DNA of 55,720 bases from Lachnoclostridium sp. UBA1308 (GCA_002307215.1 DBTU01000053.1:1-55720); one strand, 5' to 3'; positions 1 through 7,831 are shown, counted from the first letter of the stretch. Notes: generated by a model from the letters alone, not told the origin. Translations and numbers: made by a program.

Positions 1-164
1 TACTTGAATGAAAAATCATTTTTTTGGTGTTATCAAGGAACCAAAGTCCCTATTAAACTTACCAAGTTTTTTAGAATTTTCAGGGTTGTTTTACTGTTCA
101 ATTATCAAGGTTCAATTTGCTGTAATGCTTGCGTTTACTGCGTTTTCTCAACGTCAGCTTGACT

Positions 165-193
165 ATCTTATCATGCATCCAACGCTTTGTCAA
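165..193 (-). promoter_or_regulatory. Strong sigma-A promoter, probable rRNA operon leader
   Basis: On the minus strand a TTGACA box (188-193) is separated by 17 bases from TAAGAT (165-170). It reads leftwards off the window. The downstream bases 1-160 have no credible gene and contain, on the minus strand, AACCTTGATAATTGAACAG (about 98-116), a string of the type found in Firmicute rRNA leaders and spacers. I infer an rRNA operon starting beyond the left edge; the 16S itself is not in the window. The two tRNA-Ser genes lie upstream of this promoter. Confidence 0.55.
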
Positions 194-254
194 CTACTTT
201 TCTTAATTAATTTTTACCAGTTTTTCAACCGATTTAATGTCAAAAAAGTAGAAC

Positions 255-342
255 GGAGAAACAGGGATTTGAACCCTGGCGCCGCTATTAACGACCTACT
301 CCCTTTCCAGGGGAGCCCCTTCAGCCGCTTGGGTATTTCTCC
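255..342 (-). tRNA. tRNA-Ser (GGA anticodon)
   Basis: The reverse strand folds as a class II tRNA. The acceptor arm is GGAGAAA/TTTCTCC, the anticodon arm CTCCC-CTGGAAA-GGGAG has GGA in the loop, there is a long serine-type variable arm, and the T loop is GGTTCAAATCC. The 88-base length suits tRNA-Ser. CCA is not encoded. It reads serine UCC/UCU codons and lies next to a second serine tRNA, which suggests a small tRNA cluster. Confidence 0.95.
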
Positions 343-434
343 ATCGGGGTGATCAAAAACTATATAAGTTAATACAACTATCTATATTGTTCATTAATTT
401 CATTCACACTATATTTAGTCCTTTATCTTATAAC

Positions 435-518
435 GGAGAGAGTGGGATTCGAACCCACGGATGCTTTCACATCACTGGTTTTCAAGACCAGCTCCTTAAA
501 CCGCTCGGACATCTCTCC
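435..518 (-). tRNA. tRNA-Ser (TGA anticodon)
   Basis: The reverse strand gives GGAGAGA/TCTCTCC acceptor arms, the anticodon arm CTGGT-CTTGAAA-ACCAG with TGA, a class II variable arm and the T loop GGTTCGAATCC. No CCA is encoded. It reads UCA (and related) serine codons. With the GGA isoacceptor about 90 bases away it forms a same-strand pair. Confidence 0.95.
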
Positions 519-573
519 AAACGTCGCTTTGCTAGTATATCATCTTAGATATCATGTGTCAAGCGATTTTCTA

Positions 574-1305
574 TTATTCGCAAAAGAGTTGTTTCTCCTT
601 TTCACACAATACATAATCTAGTATTTTCTCCGCCAAAATCAGGTCTTCCGGCGTTGTAATCTTCAAATTATTATAATCACCCATCCGTATTTTAACCGTC
701 TTTTTCAGGTAAAACTCATATACCATGGCGTCATCGGTAATATTCATATTATCCTTATTTCTGTCAGTGTACAACATATCATAAGCTTTCTTAATTTGAT
801 TGTATTCAAATGCTTGCGGAGTCTGAGCCGTCCATAAGGTATTGCGGTTTGGTGTAGATATTATGATACCCTCGGGACTTACCACCTTAATGGTTTCTTT
901 TACAGGCGTACCTATTATACAAGCCTTTTCTTTCTTGACATTAATTATGATGCTTTCAATCAGGTCCCTTGTTATCATGGGTCTTGCTCCGTCATGTATC
1001 AGTACATAGTCGGATGCTTCCGCACTGACTAACGCATTATATACGGAATCATAACGTTGTGCGCCACCTTCAATTACTTTTATAACCTTCTTGAAACCAA
1101 ATTCCTTTACAATATTTAATTTACAATATTCCACCTGCCCGAATCCGGCGACAAGAATAATCTCATCAACACTGCTTTCCTCAAAGGCCCTCAGAGAATA
1201 GTAAATCACGGGCTTATCCTTCAGAATAAGAAATTGTTTGGCAACTTGGGCCTTCATTCGCTTTCCCTGACCTGCAGCCAAAACTATCGCGGTTATTTTA
1301 CACAT
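574..1305 (-). CDS. ispD: 2-C-methyl-D-erythritol 4-phosphate cytidylyltransferase
   Basis: Joins CTP and methylerythritol phosphate in the non-mevalonate isoprenoid pathway. The 243-residue product has the family signatures: nucleotide loop AAGQGKRM (10-17), AKQF (22-25), GGAQRYDSV (80-88), DGARP (105-109), TPVKETIK (133-140) and TQTPQAF (159-166 region). The length is normal. An upstream in-frame codon would add 8 residues, but GGGAG sits about 8 bases before the ATG at 1305, so I start there. It is last in its group before the tRNAs, separated from tsaD by repeat family 1. Confidence 0.95.
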   Translation of the reverse strand: MCKITAIVLAAGQGKRMKAQVAKQFLILKDKPVIYYSLRAFEESSVDEIILVAGFGQVEYCKLNIVKEFGFKKVIKVIEGGAQRYDSVYNALVSAEASDYVLIHDGARPMITRDLIESIIINVKKEKACIIGTPVKETIKVVSPEGIIISTPNRNTLWTAQTPQAFEYNQIKKAYDMLYTDRNKDNMNITDDAMVYEFYLKKTVKIRMGDYNNLKITTPEDLILAEKILDYVLCEKEKQLFCE

Positions 1306-1363
1306 CCCATCAACTCCCGTCCGAAACATTAATTATATACTTAACATTATTGCAAAGATAACT

Positions 1364-1533
1364 GTTACTATTCACAGCCCAGTCAGGTATTAGGCATAAT
1401 GATTTCGATAAATGATTTTCGAAAAGGAGTATTTGCATATGAACTGCGTAATGCAACTAAGCGGGAGCGGCTCCGCTTCGGAAACATTTGTCGAAATCAT
1501 ATCACCATCTTTGTCTGGGCTGCGAACAGTAAC
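1364..1533. repeat. Family 1 palindromic element, full-length copy
   Basis: About 170 bp with imperfect terminal inverted repeats, GTTACTATTCACAGCCCAG (1364-1382) against CTGGGCTGCGAACAGTAAC (1515-1533). Inside, ATGATTTCGATAAATG faces CATTTGTCGAAATCAT, and there is a GC-rich core AGCGGGAGCGGCTCCGCT. It has no coding potential. Its right end lies 10 bases beyond the tsaD stop codon. The same terminus occurs at 7878-7912 and 55636-55720, so it is a dispersed MITE- or BIME-like repeat. Confidence 0.75.
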
Positions 1534-1543
1534 AGATAACTCC

Positions 1544-2569
1544 TTATCGCTCACCGATTTTTAGGTTAGGTATTGCATTTAACTCTAGGGTTGCTCTTGA
1601 TCCCTTCAAGAAATCATAATATGCAGCTACTCCTATCATTGCAGCATTGTCCGTACAAAATATTGGTGATGGATGATAAAAATCTAGTCCATTTTTCTGA
1701 CAGGCTGATCGCATCTCTTCCCGAAGTGAGGAATTCGCAGCAACACCGCCTGCTATCGCAACCTTATTCATACCGTAATTCTTTGCAGCCTCGATTGTCC
1801 TTGTAACCAGAACATCAATTACTGCCTCTTGAAAAGAAGCTGCGATATCTGCACGATTATACTCTTCATTTTTCATTTCGCAGGAATTAATATAGTTCAG
1901 TACTGCGGATTTCAATCCACTGAAGCTAAAATCATAGGGCGCATCCTCAATCCGCGCTCTAGGAAATACTATTGCTTTTTTATTACCCTCTTTGGATAGC
2001 TGATCTATCTTTGGTCCTCCCGGATATCCGAGGCCGATTGCACGAGCCACCTTATCAAATGCCTCTCCCGCCGCATCATCTCTGGTTCTTCCGATAATCT
2101 CATAGTTGCCGTATTCCTTCACAAGTACCAAATGGGTATGCCCTCCGGATACTATCAGACAAAGAAATGGTGGTTCAAGATCTTTATTCTCTATATAATT
2201 AGCAGAAACATGTCCCTCAATATGATGGACTCCGACTAAAGGCTTCTTTGATGCGAAGCTGATTGCCTTAGCTTCCGCAACCCCTACAAGTAGAGCTCCA
2301 ACCAGCCCCGGACCATAAGTAACTCCGATTGCATCAACATCATGAAGCGTGACCTTCGCCTCTGCCAATGCCTCTTCAATTACTTGATTAATCTTCTCAA
2401 TATGTTTACGTGAAGCAATTTCCGGAACAACACCACCATACAGCTTATGAAGCTCGATCTGTGAAGAAATGATGTTAGACAAAACCTCCCGGCCGTTTTT
2501 CACAACGGCAGCGGCGGTCTCATCACAGGAAGTCTCAATTGCTAATATCAAAATATCTTTTGTCATCAT
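1544..2569 (-). CDS. tsaD: tRNA N6-threonylcarbamoyladenosine transferase TsaD
   Basis: Transfers the threonylcarbamoyl group from TC-AMP to A37 of ANN-decoding tRNAs, in complex with TsaB and TsaE. The 341-residue length is normal. The ASKHA-type motifs are ETSCDETA (12-19), the metal-binding HHIEGH (115-120), SGGHTHLV (about 141-148) and a C-terminal CTDNAAM carrying the last metal-ligand Asp. tsaB and tsaE are encoded 3-5 kb away on the same strand, so the complex is complete here. Two adjacent ATGs (2569, 2566) share the AAAGG site. Confidence 0.97.
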   Translation of the reverse strand: MMTKDILILAIETSCDETAAAVVKNGREVLSNIISSQIELHKLYGGVVPEIASRKHIEKINQVIEEALAEAKVTLHDVDAIGVTYGPGLVGALLVGVAEAKAISFASKKPLVGVHHIEGHVSANYIENKDLEPPFLCLIVSGGHTHLVLVKEYGNYEIIGRTRDDAAGEAFDKVARAIGLGYPGGPKIDQLSKEGNKKAIVFPRARIEDAPYDFSFSGLKSAVLNYINSCEMKNEEYNRADIAASFQEAVIDVLVTRTIEAAKNYGMNKVAIAGGVAANSSLREEMRSACQKNGLDFYHPSPIFCTDNAAMIGVAAYYDFLKGSRATLELNAIPNLKIGER

Positions 2570-2634
2570 CGCACATACCTTTCCAATAATTCAACTCTTT
2601 ACCGATAAAACAATATATCTTCTGTTCACCCGGT

Positions 2635-3216
2635 CTATTTCTCAGCATCTCCTGAAACAGGTTCCCAACCAAGTATTTTCCACTTCTGATCCGAGTTCCT
2701 ACGAAGTAGCACATTCCAGGTTTCCGTGGTTTTAGAATTTTCCTGTATGGTAAATGAAATATATTCAGTAGCATATTCTACTCCGTCTATCTCACGCTCA
2801 TTGACCTGATCTTCATTCGTCAAAAGAAAATTGGTGATTTTTCTGCCCTTATCGTCCCATTTCTTCAAATCAACCTCCAGGTTAGAAAGATATGTATCCT
2901 CCGGGTTGCTGTCAAGAAATTCCTGATCGTAAAGTTCTCTTAGCTTTAAAGCCAATTCCTTTCTGTCTTTATCCTTCGGATTATTATAAAGAGCCTTCAT
3001 CATGGCGGCAAACAGCTTAACCGTCTCTCTTGGTGTGTCGGGATAATATAATTTCAGATCCTTCTTCACCAATTTCTGAACCTCAGTGAGATTGTTATCC
3101 GAGGAATGAAGCGGTTGTGTTCGGTTTATCCAGTAATGATAGGTCATCAGAACAACACCCGCAAATATAATCATTAAAATAATTGTAGTCGCTGTCCTTC
3201 TCTTTCCCTTCATCAT
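2635..3216 (-). CDS. Membrane-anchored hypothetical protein
   Basis: A 193-residue protein of unknown function. Residues about 8-28 form one hydrophobic segment after a KGKRR positive start, so it is a signal anchor or uncleaved signal with the rest outside. The remaining chain is charged and ends in a beta-rich part with NVLLRRNSDQKWKILGW, which resembles NTF2-like or DUF-type lipoprotein folds in lachnospiral genomes; I do not assign a family. GGAGG lies 6 bases before the ATG. It sits between rnz and tsaD, about 20 bases after rnz, probably in one transcript. Confidence 0.75.
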   Translation of the reverse strand: MMKGKRRTATTIILMIIFAGVVLMTYHYWINRTQPLHSSDNNLTEVQKLVKKDLKLYYPDTPRETVKLFAAMMKALYNNPKDKDRKELALKLRELYDQEFLDSNPEDTYLSNLEVDLKKWDDKGRKITNFLLTNEDQVNEREIDGVEYATEYISFTIQENSKTTETWNVLLRRNSDQKWKILGWEPVSGDAEK

Positions 3217-3236
3217 ACCAAACCTCCATGCTATTA

Positions 3237-4151
3237 CTAATCATCCTGCTCGAACTCAAGCGTAATGCTTTTCTTATCCTTACATGTCTTTGTATTGGAA
3301 AATATCCGTTTTGCCTCACCAAGAAAATCCTCCGGCCGTATTAGTGATGGGCTATAATGAGTCAGCCATAATTCATTCACCTTTGCTGCCTTAGCAAGTT
3401 TAGCTGCTTCACAGAAGGTCATATGCTTATATTCCTTTGCCTTTGTATCCTTTTCGTTCTCACCATACATACCTTCACAGATAAATAAATCTGATTCATA
3501 TGCATGATCTACGATGGAAGCTGTCGGCCTTGAGTCGGTACAATAGGTTAACTTAATACCCTTCCGTTCAGATCCAATTACCATATCCGGAGTGAAAATG
3601 TCATCTCCGTCCGTTACGGACTCACCTTTTTGAAGGCGGTTCCAGAATTTCTGTGGCACATTATTTTCAAGTGCACGCTCCGTAAAGAACCTCCCACCCC
3701 TTCGAATCGCAAGACTGTAACCGAAGCAGGTAATATTATGCTTCACTTGAAACGCCTCAATCCGATATCCATTCAGATCTATGACTTCCTCAGGGGAAGA
3801 CAGCTCAATAAACTTGAGCTCATACGGCAGCTCCGGTGCAATCACCCTGAGTGAATTAACAACTCTCTCAAGACCTTTCGGTCCGATTAAGGTAACCGGC
3901 TCTTTCCGATCTGCGTTTCCCATGGACAGAAGTAAACCCGGCAACCCACTTATATGATCCGCATGAAAATGAGTAAAGCAGATGATATCAATGGAATGAA
4001 AGCTCCATCCCTTTTCCCTGATTGATATCTGCGTTCCCTCCCCGCAATCTATTAATAAACTGCTTCCGTTATATCTTACCATTAAAGCAGTCAACCATCT
4101 CCCCGGTAGCGGCATCATTCCGCCTGTACCCAGTAAACACACATCTAACAT
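3237..4151 (-). CDS. rnz: Ribonuclease Z (tRNA 3' endonuclease)
   Basis: Cuts the 3' trailer from tRNA precursors, which matters here because the nearby tRNAs lack encoded CCA. The 304-residue metallo-beta-lactamase protein has the zinc motif HFHADH at 61-66 followed by ISGLPGL, the N-terminal GTGG turn (8-11), IDCGEGTQ (34-41), a later CTDSRPT block and LTHYSP near the C terminus. The length matches the short form of RNase Z. The ribosome binding site is weak (GGATGAATC then ATG). The 630-base upstream gap holds repeats and a structured segment. Confidence 0.95.
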   Translation of the reverse strand: MLDVCLLGTGGMMPLPGRWLTALMVRYNGSSLLIDCGEGTQISIREKGWSFHSIDIICFTHFHADHISGLPGLLLSMGNADRKEPVTLIGPKGLERVVNSLRVIAPELPYELKFIELSSPEEVIDLNGYRIEAFQVKHNITCFGYSLAIRRGGRFFTERALENNVPQKFWNRLQKGESVTDGDDIFTPDMVIGSERKGIKLTYCTDSRPTASIVDHAYESDLFICEGMYGENEKDTKAKEYKHMTFCEAAKLAKAAKVNELWLTHYSPSLIRPEDFLGEAKRIFSNTKTCKDKKSITLEFEQDD

Positions 4152-4197
4152 GATTCATCCATGCCTTCCTTATTCCGTAATTATTATTATTCTCAGT

Positions 4198-4260
4198 AAC
4201 AAAACATGCTTGCCCTTTGAATTAGTTTGTGCCGAGGATTACGCAGGCACAAACTTCTAA
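4198..4260. repeat. Family 2 hairpin repeat, copy 1
   Basis: Conserved block CCCTTTGAATTAGTTTG ... GATTACGC ... CAAACTTCTAA. Here a 9-bp stem GTTTGTGCC/GGCACAAAC encloses the GATTACGC-containing loop. The copy at 35183-35246 keeps the loop and flanks, while the stem changes from GTGCC/GGCAC to GAGC/GCTC, preserving pairing. It lies about 40 bases upstream of the rnz start. A GTGTGAAAAT/ATTTTCACAC hairpin follows it (4260-4288). Confidence 0.7.
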
Positions 4261-4483
4261 GTGTGAAAATAGCTTTTTATTTTCACACTACGTCCACGCA
4301 TGTTACTTACATGCATAAATTCAATCTGCGAATTATGCTTTTCAATAATTCACAGTATACATCAACCTGTAAGCATGTATACAATTATTTTAGCAGTATT
4401 TTCTATCGTTTGTCCAGAAATTTGTTATTTCGTAATTATTAGTAAGTTGCAGTTAGGCCTTCAAAGAGATGTATCCGGACTGG

Positions 4484-4649
4484 AAAAAGTGATCAGTTAT
4501 TGGTAATCGAAGTACCGGCTTCGCCAAGCGGAATCTCACCCCAACGAACCAGGTACCCTTCTTTAAAGGACCACTGTGGGCTCTCCAAAGGATAGATGAT
4601 TTCAGAAGCATAGTACCAGGGTTACTGAATAGTTACAATTATTATAACA
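4484..4649. ncRNA. Candidate structured RNA between rnz and the Zn-ribbon gene
   Basis: No frame is open, yet the segment folds into a closed three-way shape. A closing helix pairs AGTTATT..TAAT (4495-4506) with GTTA..AATAGTT (4621-4634). A first arm is CCG-CTT/AAG-CGG (4515-4530). A second long arm is GGTAC-CTTCT/AGAAG-GTACC (4551-4617) with an inner CCA-CTG-TGG tip. On the minus strand an extended -10 (TGTTATAAT, 4641-4649) would start an RNA at the closing helix, and five U residues (4484-4488) follow the far end. The plus strand gains a few G-U pairs, so the strand is open. I do not recognise a known riboswitch or housekeeping RNA. Confidence 0.4.
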
Positions 4650-4719
4650 TATTAGAATATTATTTCCTCGTAAATTAATTCGTAAATTGCGAAATCCGTA
4701 AAATATATAAAAAATATCT

Positions 4720-4750
4720 AAAAAGAGGAACCAATTCGTTGGCCCCTCTT
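4720..4750 (-). terminator. Intrinsic terminator of the tsaE-tsaB-rimI group
   Basis: On the minus strand the helix GAGGGGCCAA-CGAA-TTGGTTCCTC is followed by TTTTT. It lies about 35 bases after the stop of the Zn-ribbon gene and closes that transcription unit. Confidence 0.9.
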
Positions 4751-4784
4751 CATTTAAATCAAAATCGATTAATCACTTCTAATT

Positions 4785-5033
4785 TTATAACACTTCTGAT
4801 TTATTTCTTATTTCAACAGGAATTTTAAATTGTGATATTAATTGATTATAGCACTCTTCACAAAGATTAAAATGATGTACTTCCGTGTCCCGCTCCGAAA
4901 AATATCCCCACTCTTTCGTAGCCTCAAATGCATCCTCTAACAGAATTCCATTTTCGACTTTGAGCACCTTCCCGCAAGAATTACAGTATAATGGTGTTTC
5001 CCCACTAATATTTACGCCATCCGCTTTTTTCAC
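4785..5033 (-). CDS. Small zinc-ribbon-like hypothetical protein
   Basis: An 82-residue protein with two CxxC pairs (Cys17/Cys20 and Cys58/Cys61), the pattern of a four-cysteine zinc site; no enzyme motif is present. It starts with GTG: GGAGGG stands 7 bases before the GTG at 5033 and no ATG is better placed. It follows rimI by about 75 bases and is bounded by a terminator, so it is probably the last gene of the tsaE-tsaB-rimI unit. The function is unknown. Confidence 0.8.
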   Translation of the reverse strand: MKKADGVNISGETPLYCNSCGKVLKVENGILLEDAFEATKEWGYFSERDTEVHHFNLCEECYNQLISQFKIPVEIRNKSEVL

Positions 5034-5108
5034 GACTTATCCCTCCATGTTATGCATGTCGACCATAGGAATATTATAAATGATTTCGACGAATATTAAC
5101 AGAGGGAA

Positions 5109-5549
5109 TTACTGTATCGGTTTCAGCCACATTATGACAGCATCATCCTTGGGTTTAGCATAAAAGCCCTTACGAATACCTTCCTGCTGAAAGCCCAGTG
5201 ATTCATATAGCCTGCGGGCTACCACATTCGAGCTGCGTACCTCCAGCGTAAGTGAGGTGATCCCCCTACATAATGCAACTTGGATTAATGCTTTTAGCAT
5301 GTGATATCCGATTTTCTGTCCGCGGTGCTCTTTATCGACTGCAACATTGTAGATATCGCCTTCGTCTGTTATCTCCCAATAGCCACAGTACCCGATCACT
5401 TTATGATTCAGTTCCGCAACCAAATATTGATTATCTGCATTATTGATTGCCTTACGAAAGTCCTCTTCTTTCCAGGGCAACGAAAAGGACTCCTGCTCAA
5501 TTACAGCTACCTCGGCGAGATCTTCCTCCGACATTTCTCGTACTATCAT
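5109..5549 (-). CDS. rimI: Ribosomal protein S18 alanine N-acetyltransferase RimI
   Basis: GNAT-family protein of about 146 residues that acetylates N-terminal Ala of S18 in better-studied bacteria. The acetyl-CoA loop appears as RGQKIGYHML, followed by RSSNVVARRLYESLGF, the usual GNAT motif A/B order. Several ATGs lie close together; GGAGG is 5 bases from the one at 5549, which I use. It sits 3' of tsaB and tsaE, the common order in Firmicutes. Confidence 0.9.
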   Translation of the reverse strand: MIVREMSEEDLAEVAVIEQESFSLPWKEEDFRKAINNADNQYLVAELNHKVIGYCGYWEITDEGDIYNVAVDKEHRGQKIGYHMLKALIQVALCRGITSLTLEVRSSNVVARRLYESLGFQQEGIRKGFYAKPKDDAVIMWLKPIQ

Positions 5550-5592
5550 CATTACCTCCATTGAACAAAGAAGTCTGAAATATTATATTAAC

Positions 5593-6306
5593 TTAACATA
5601 CCGGCCCTTTCAATTTATGTGCCAGTTCCCGTTCCGCCTGAGACTGCCGCAAATAAATCGGTTCATGCTGCTTCGCAGTTTGTATCTCATTGCGTTTGAA
5701 ATAAATGATACCAAGTGCGCCTATTGCACCCGCTCTTTGTCTGCTTAAGTGAATCGGCGCCTCCTGATATTTGACCTGTGTTCTCTCTTTGATTATTTCC
5801 TGATATGGAACAGTACCGTCTCCCAGAAAAATCACCTCTCGATTCAGCTGATTAATCTCCTCAATAATGTCCTCAACGGCAAGCGCTGACTGCTGCCTGA
5901 GAACTGCAAAATCATTTCCTGTAAACTCATAAAGACCGGTATATACCTGATTTCTTCTGGCATCCATCATGGGACAAATCAGCTTATCGATTCCGAAGAG
6001 ATTATAAGCCAGAGCTTCTAACGTCGGCACCGCAATTACAGGCTTCTTCAAGGCAAGTCCCAATCCTTTTGCCGTAGCGGAACCAATCCGAAGTCCGGTA
6101 AAAGAACCCGGGCCGGCAGCCACCGCAATTGCATCTATCTCGGACAAATCAATCTCTACCATCCGAATAATCTCATCCAACATCGGCAGTAAGGTCTGGG
6201 AGTGAGTTTTCTTATAATTAACTGTATATTCTGCCAGCATGGCATCCTCTGTAACAACAGCCACCGAGGCAACCAGTCCTGAACTGTCAAGAGCTAATAG
6301 CTTCAT
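5593..6306 (-). CDS. tsaB: tRNA t6A biosynthesis protein TsaB
   Basis: Inactive TsaD paralogue that scaffolds the threonylcarbamoyl transferase complex. The 237-residue product has an ASKHA N-terminal LALDSSG, the signature GPGSFTGLRIG (about 66-76) and PTLEALAYN, with no metal-binding HxxxH, as expected. It starts 5 bases after the tsaE stop with GAGGAT immediately upstream of the ATG, so the pair is probably translationally coupled. Confidence 0.95.
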   Translation of the reverse strand: MKLLALDSSGLVASVAVVTEDAMLAEYTVNYKKTHSQTLLPMLDEIIRMVEIDLSEIDAIAVAAGPGSFTGLRIGSATAKGLGLALKKPVIAVPTLEALAYNLFGIDKLICPMMDARRNQVYTGLYEFTGNDFAVLRQQSALAVEDIIEEINQLNREVIFLGDGTVPYQEIIKERTQVKYQEAPIHLSRQRAGAIGALGIIYFKRNEIQTAKQHEPIYLRQSQAERELAHKLKGPVC

Positions 6307-6311
6307 ATCCT

Positions 6312-6740
6312 CTACTTCCCCTCTATCACCGTGATTTCTCTATAATCAAATCCTTTGCTTAAATCCTTCTTGATTATTACCTTTGTTCTTTGTACTGGAA
6401 GCAGCTCCTCAATCAAATCCGCCCATTCAATCAGACAAACCCCTGCACCAAAGAAACAATCCTCATAACCGATTTCCTCCATCTCCTCGATATCGGCAAT
6501 TCGATATACATCAAAATGGTAAAATGGCATCCCGCTTCCTTCATATTGCTGAACTATCGTAAATGTTGGGCTGTTTACTGCTTCAAGAACCCCAAGTCCT
6601 TTTGCAAAGCCCTGCGAAAACACAGTCTTTCCAACGCCCAGATCACCGCTCAGGCAATAGACCTCGCCCGGTTTAGCTTCTTGTCCCATTTGATACGCAA
6701 TCTGAAAGGTATCCTTTGCTTCAAAGCTTTCTATCACCAT
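6312..6740 (-). CDS. tsaE: tRNA t6A biosynthesis ATPase TsaE
   Basis: ATPase partner of TsaB/TsaD. The 142-residue length is typical. The P-loop is GDLGVGKT (32-39), then SPTFTIVQQY and YHFDVYRI, with IEWAD near the C terminus. It is first of the tsaE-tsaB-rimI group, starting after GAGG 8 bases before the ATG. Confidence 0.95.
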   Translation of the reverse strand: MVIESFEAKDTFQIAYQMGQEAKPGEVYCLSGDLGVGKTVFSQGFAKGLGVLEAVNSPTFTIVQQYEGSGMPFYHFDVYRIADIEEMEEIGYEDCFFGAGVCLIEWADLIEELLPVQRTKVIIKKDLSKGFDYREITVIEGK

Positions 6741-6849
6741 AAATCTATCCTCTATCCTACTATATTATCCTGACATATCCCTAGCCCACACATCAGGCGG
6801 TATCCTTCTTACTTCCTTAATTGACCGCCATTATTATAGCAGAAACGGC

Positions 6850-6914
6850 AAAAAAAAGATAGAGCCTCTTTGATAACGCAACACTAATCGCTGTGTTAAT
6901 AGAAGGACTCTATC
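6850..6914 (-). terminator. Terminator of ribU
   Basis: Minus strand: GATAGAGTCC and GGCTCTATC pair around an AT-rich loop that has its own small helix, then a run of eight T (6850-6857 on the plus strand as A). It lies just beyond the ribU stop. Confidence 0.85.
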
Positions 6915-6922
6915 ATGGTGTA

Positions 6923-7570
6923 CTATATTATTCTTCCCTTAAGTAAGCGATACGTATAATAACCTATAATCGAAATCATCGCTCCTTTGACAACATTAAA
7001 AGGTGTAATCCCGATGATTACCATACTGGCAAGATCCTTGATTGCCGGAACACTCTTTGATGCAAATCCGATGACTCCATCTAATCCCCCAAAAAACTTT
7101 GCATAAAGCGGGATCATAATAAAATAATTCAAAAGAGCCGCTATAACTGACATTGAAATAACTCCGACACAAAATATAAATATCAGATATGCATTCGCCA
7201 TGACCTTTGATTTTTCAGTTCTGTCTGACTTTCTTCTGTTCCTTAAGTTATAAAGAAGCCCGACCGGCAACACATAGGCACAGCTGATAATAAAATTGGT
7301 CAACTCTCCAATCATACCAGTGGTAGATGCCGTCAAAGCCTTTACCAGATTTTTAATAAGTTCGATAATAATTCCCGCAAGCGGTCCATAAGTCAGGGTA
7401 GCTATGACTGCAGGAACATCACTGAACTCAAATTCCAAAAAGCCGAGATGCTTGTACGGAAGGTGAAAGAGCATAAGTACATAGGATAATGCACCGAACA
7501 TACTGATTATGACCATCTGCTTTGTTGATAGATTCCTCTTGTTTTGATTTGTTACTGTGTTTGTCTTCAT
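6923..7570 (-). CDS. ribU: Riboflavin ECF transporter S component RibU
   Basis: Substrate-binding membrane subunit that captures riboflavin and works with a shared ECF energizing module, which is not in this window. The 215-residue product has about six hydrophobic segments, and an N-terminal part STKQMVIISMFGALSYVLM followed by FEFSDVPAVIATLTYGP, which is typical of RibU. The FMN riboswitch and terminator directly upstream support the substrate assignment independently of similarity. Confidence 0.93.
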   Translation of the reverse strand: MKTNTVTNQNKRNLSTKQMVIISMFGALSYVLMLFHLPYKHLGFLEFEFSDVPAVIATLTYGPLAGIIIELIKNLVKALTASTTGMIGELTNFIISCAYVLPVGLLYNLRNRRKSDRTEKSKVMANAYLIFIFCVGVISMSVIAALLNYFIMIPLYAKFFGGLDGVIGFASKSVPAIKDLASMVIIGITPFNVVKGAMISIIGYYTYRLLKGRII

Positions 7571-7626
7571 CTGATTCTCTCCTTTTGGGTAGCAAAGGGA
7601 AAACTTTGGGTCGAACAGTAAAACGC

Positions 7627-7661
7627 AAAAAACCCCGATTTTAAGATGGCCAAAATCGGGG
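7627..7661 (-). terminator. FMN riboswitch expression-platform terminator
   Basis: Minus strand CCCCGATTTT/AAAATCGGGG with a 9-base loop, followed by six T. It lies between the aptamer and the ribU start codon, so FMN-bound aptamer would favour termination before ribU. Confidence 0.92.
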
Positions 7662-7680
7662 TATTATAATCTCACTGCTT

Positions 7681-7806
7681 CTCTTCTACCATCCAGACTT
7701 TACTGTCGGTTTTGGAATTTCACCAAATCAATCCCAGGTACATTTTCATGTAACTTGGAGTCGCGGACTTTACCGCCGGTCGGGAATTTCACCCTGCCCC
7801 GAAGAA
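7681..7806 (-). promoter_or_regulatory. FMN riboswitch (RFN element)
   Basis: The minus strand has the conserved RFN blocks in order: TCTTCGGGGCAGGGTG, AAATTCCCGACCGGCGGT, AAAGTCCGCGA, then TTGGTGAAATTCC, AACCGACAGTAAAGTC and TGGATGGTAGAAGA, with the P1 arms TCTTC/GAAGA closing it. It controls ribU. A promoter TTGACA-17-TAGGAT (7832-7860, minus) lies directly upstream. Confidence 0.97.
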
Positions 7807-7831
7807 TTTCCTTATTAATTTTTACTCCTTC

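Noticed and set aside
8..352. A 114-codon open frame at the left edge
   Set aside because: It runs through the promoter-like region and across the tRNA-Ser gene, has no ribosome site and no family features.
1364..1533. Insertion sequence
   Set aside because: The element has inverted ends but only 170 bp and no transposase frame; treated as a repeat.
4484..4649. 6S RNA, SRP RNA, tmRNA or a known riboswitch
   Set aside because: The conserved cores of SRP RNA, tmRNA, cobalamin, SAM, glycine, lysine and c-di-GMP riboswitches are not seen. 6S RNA cannot be excluded by eye but lacks decisive sequence, so I left it unassigned.
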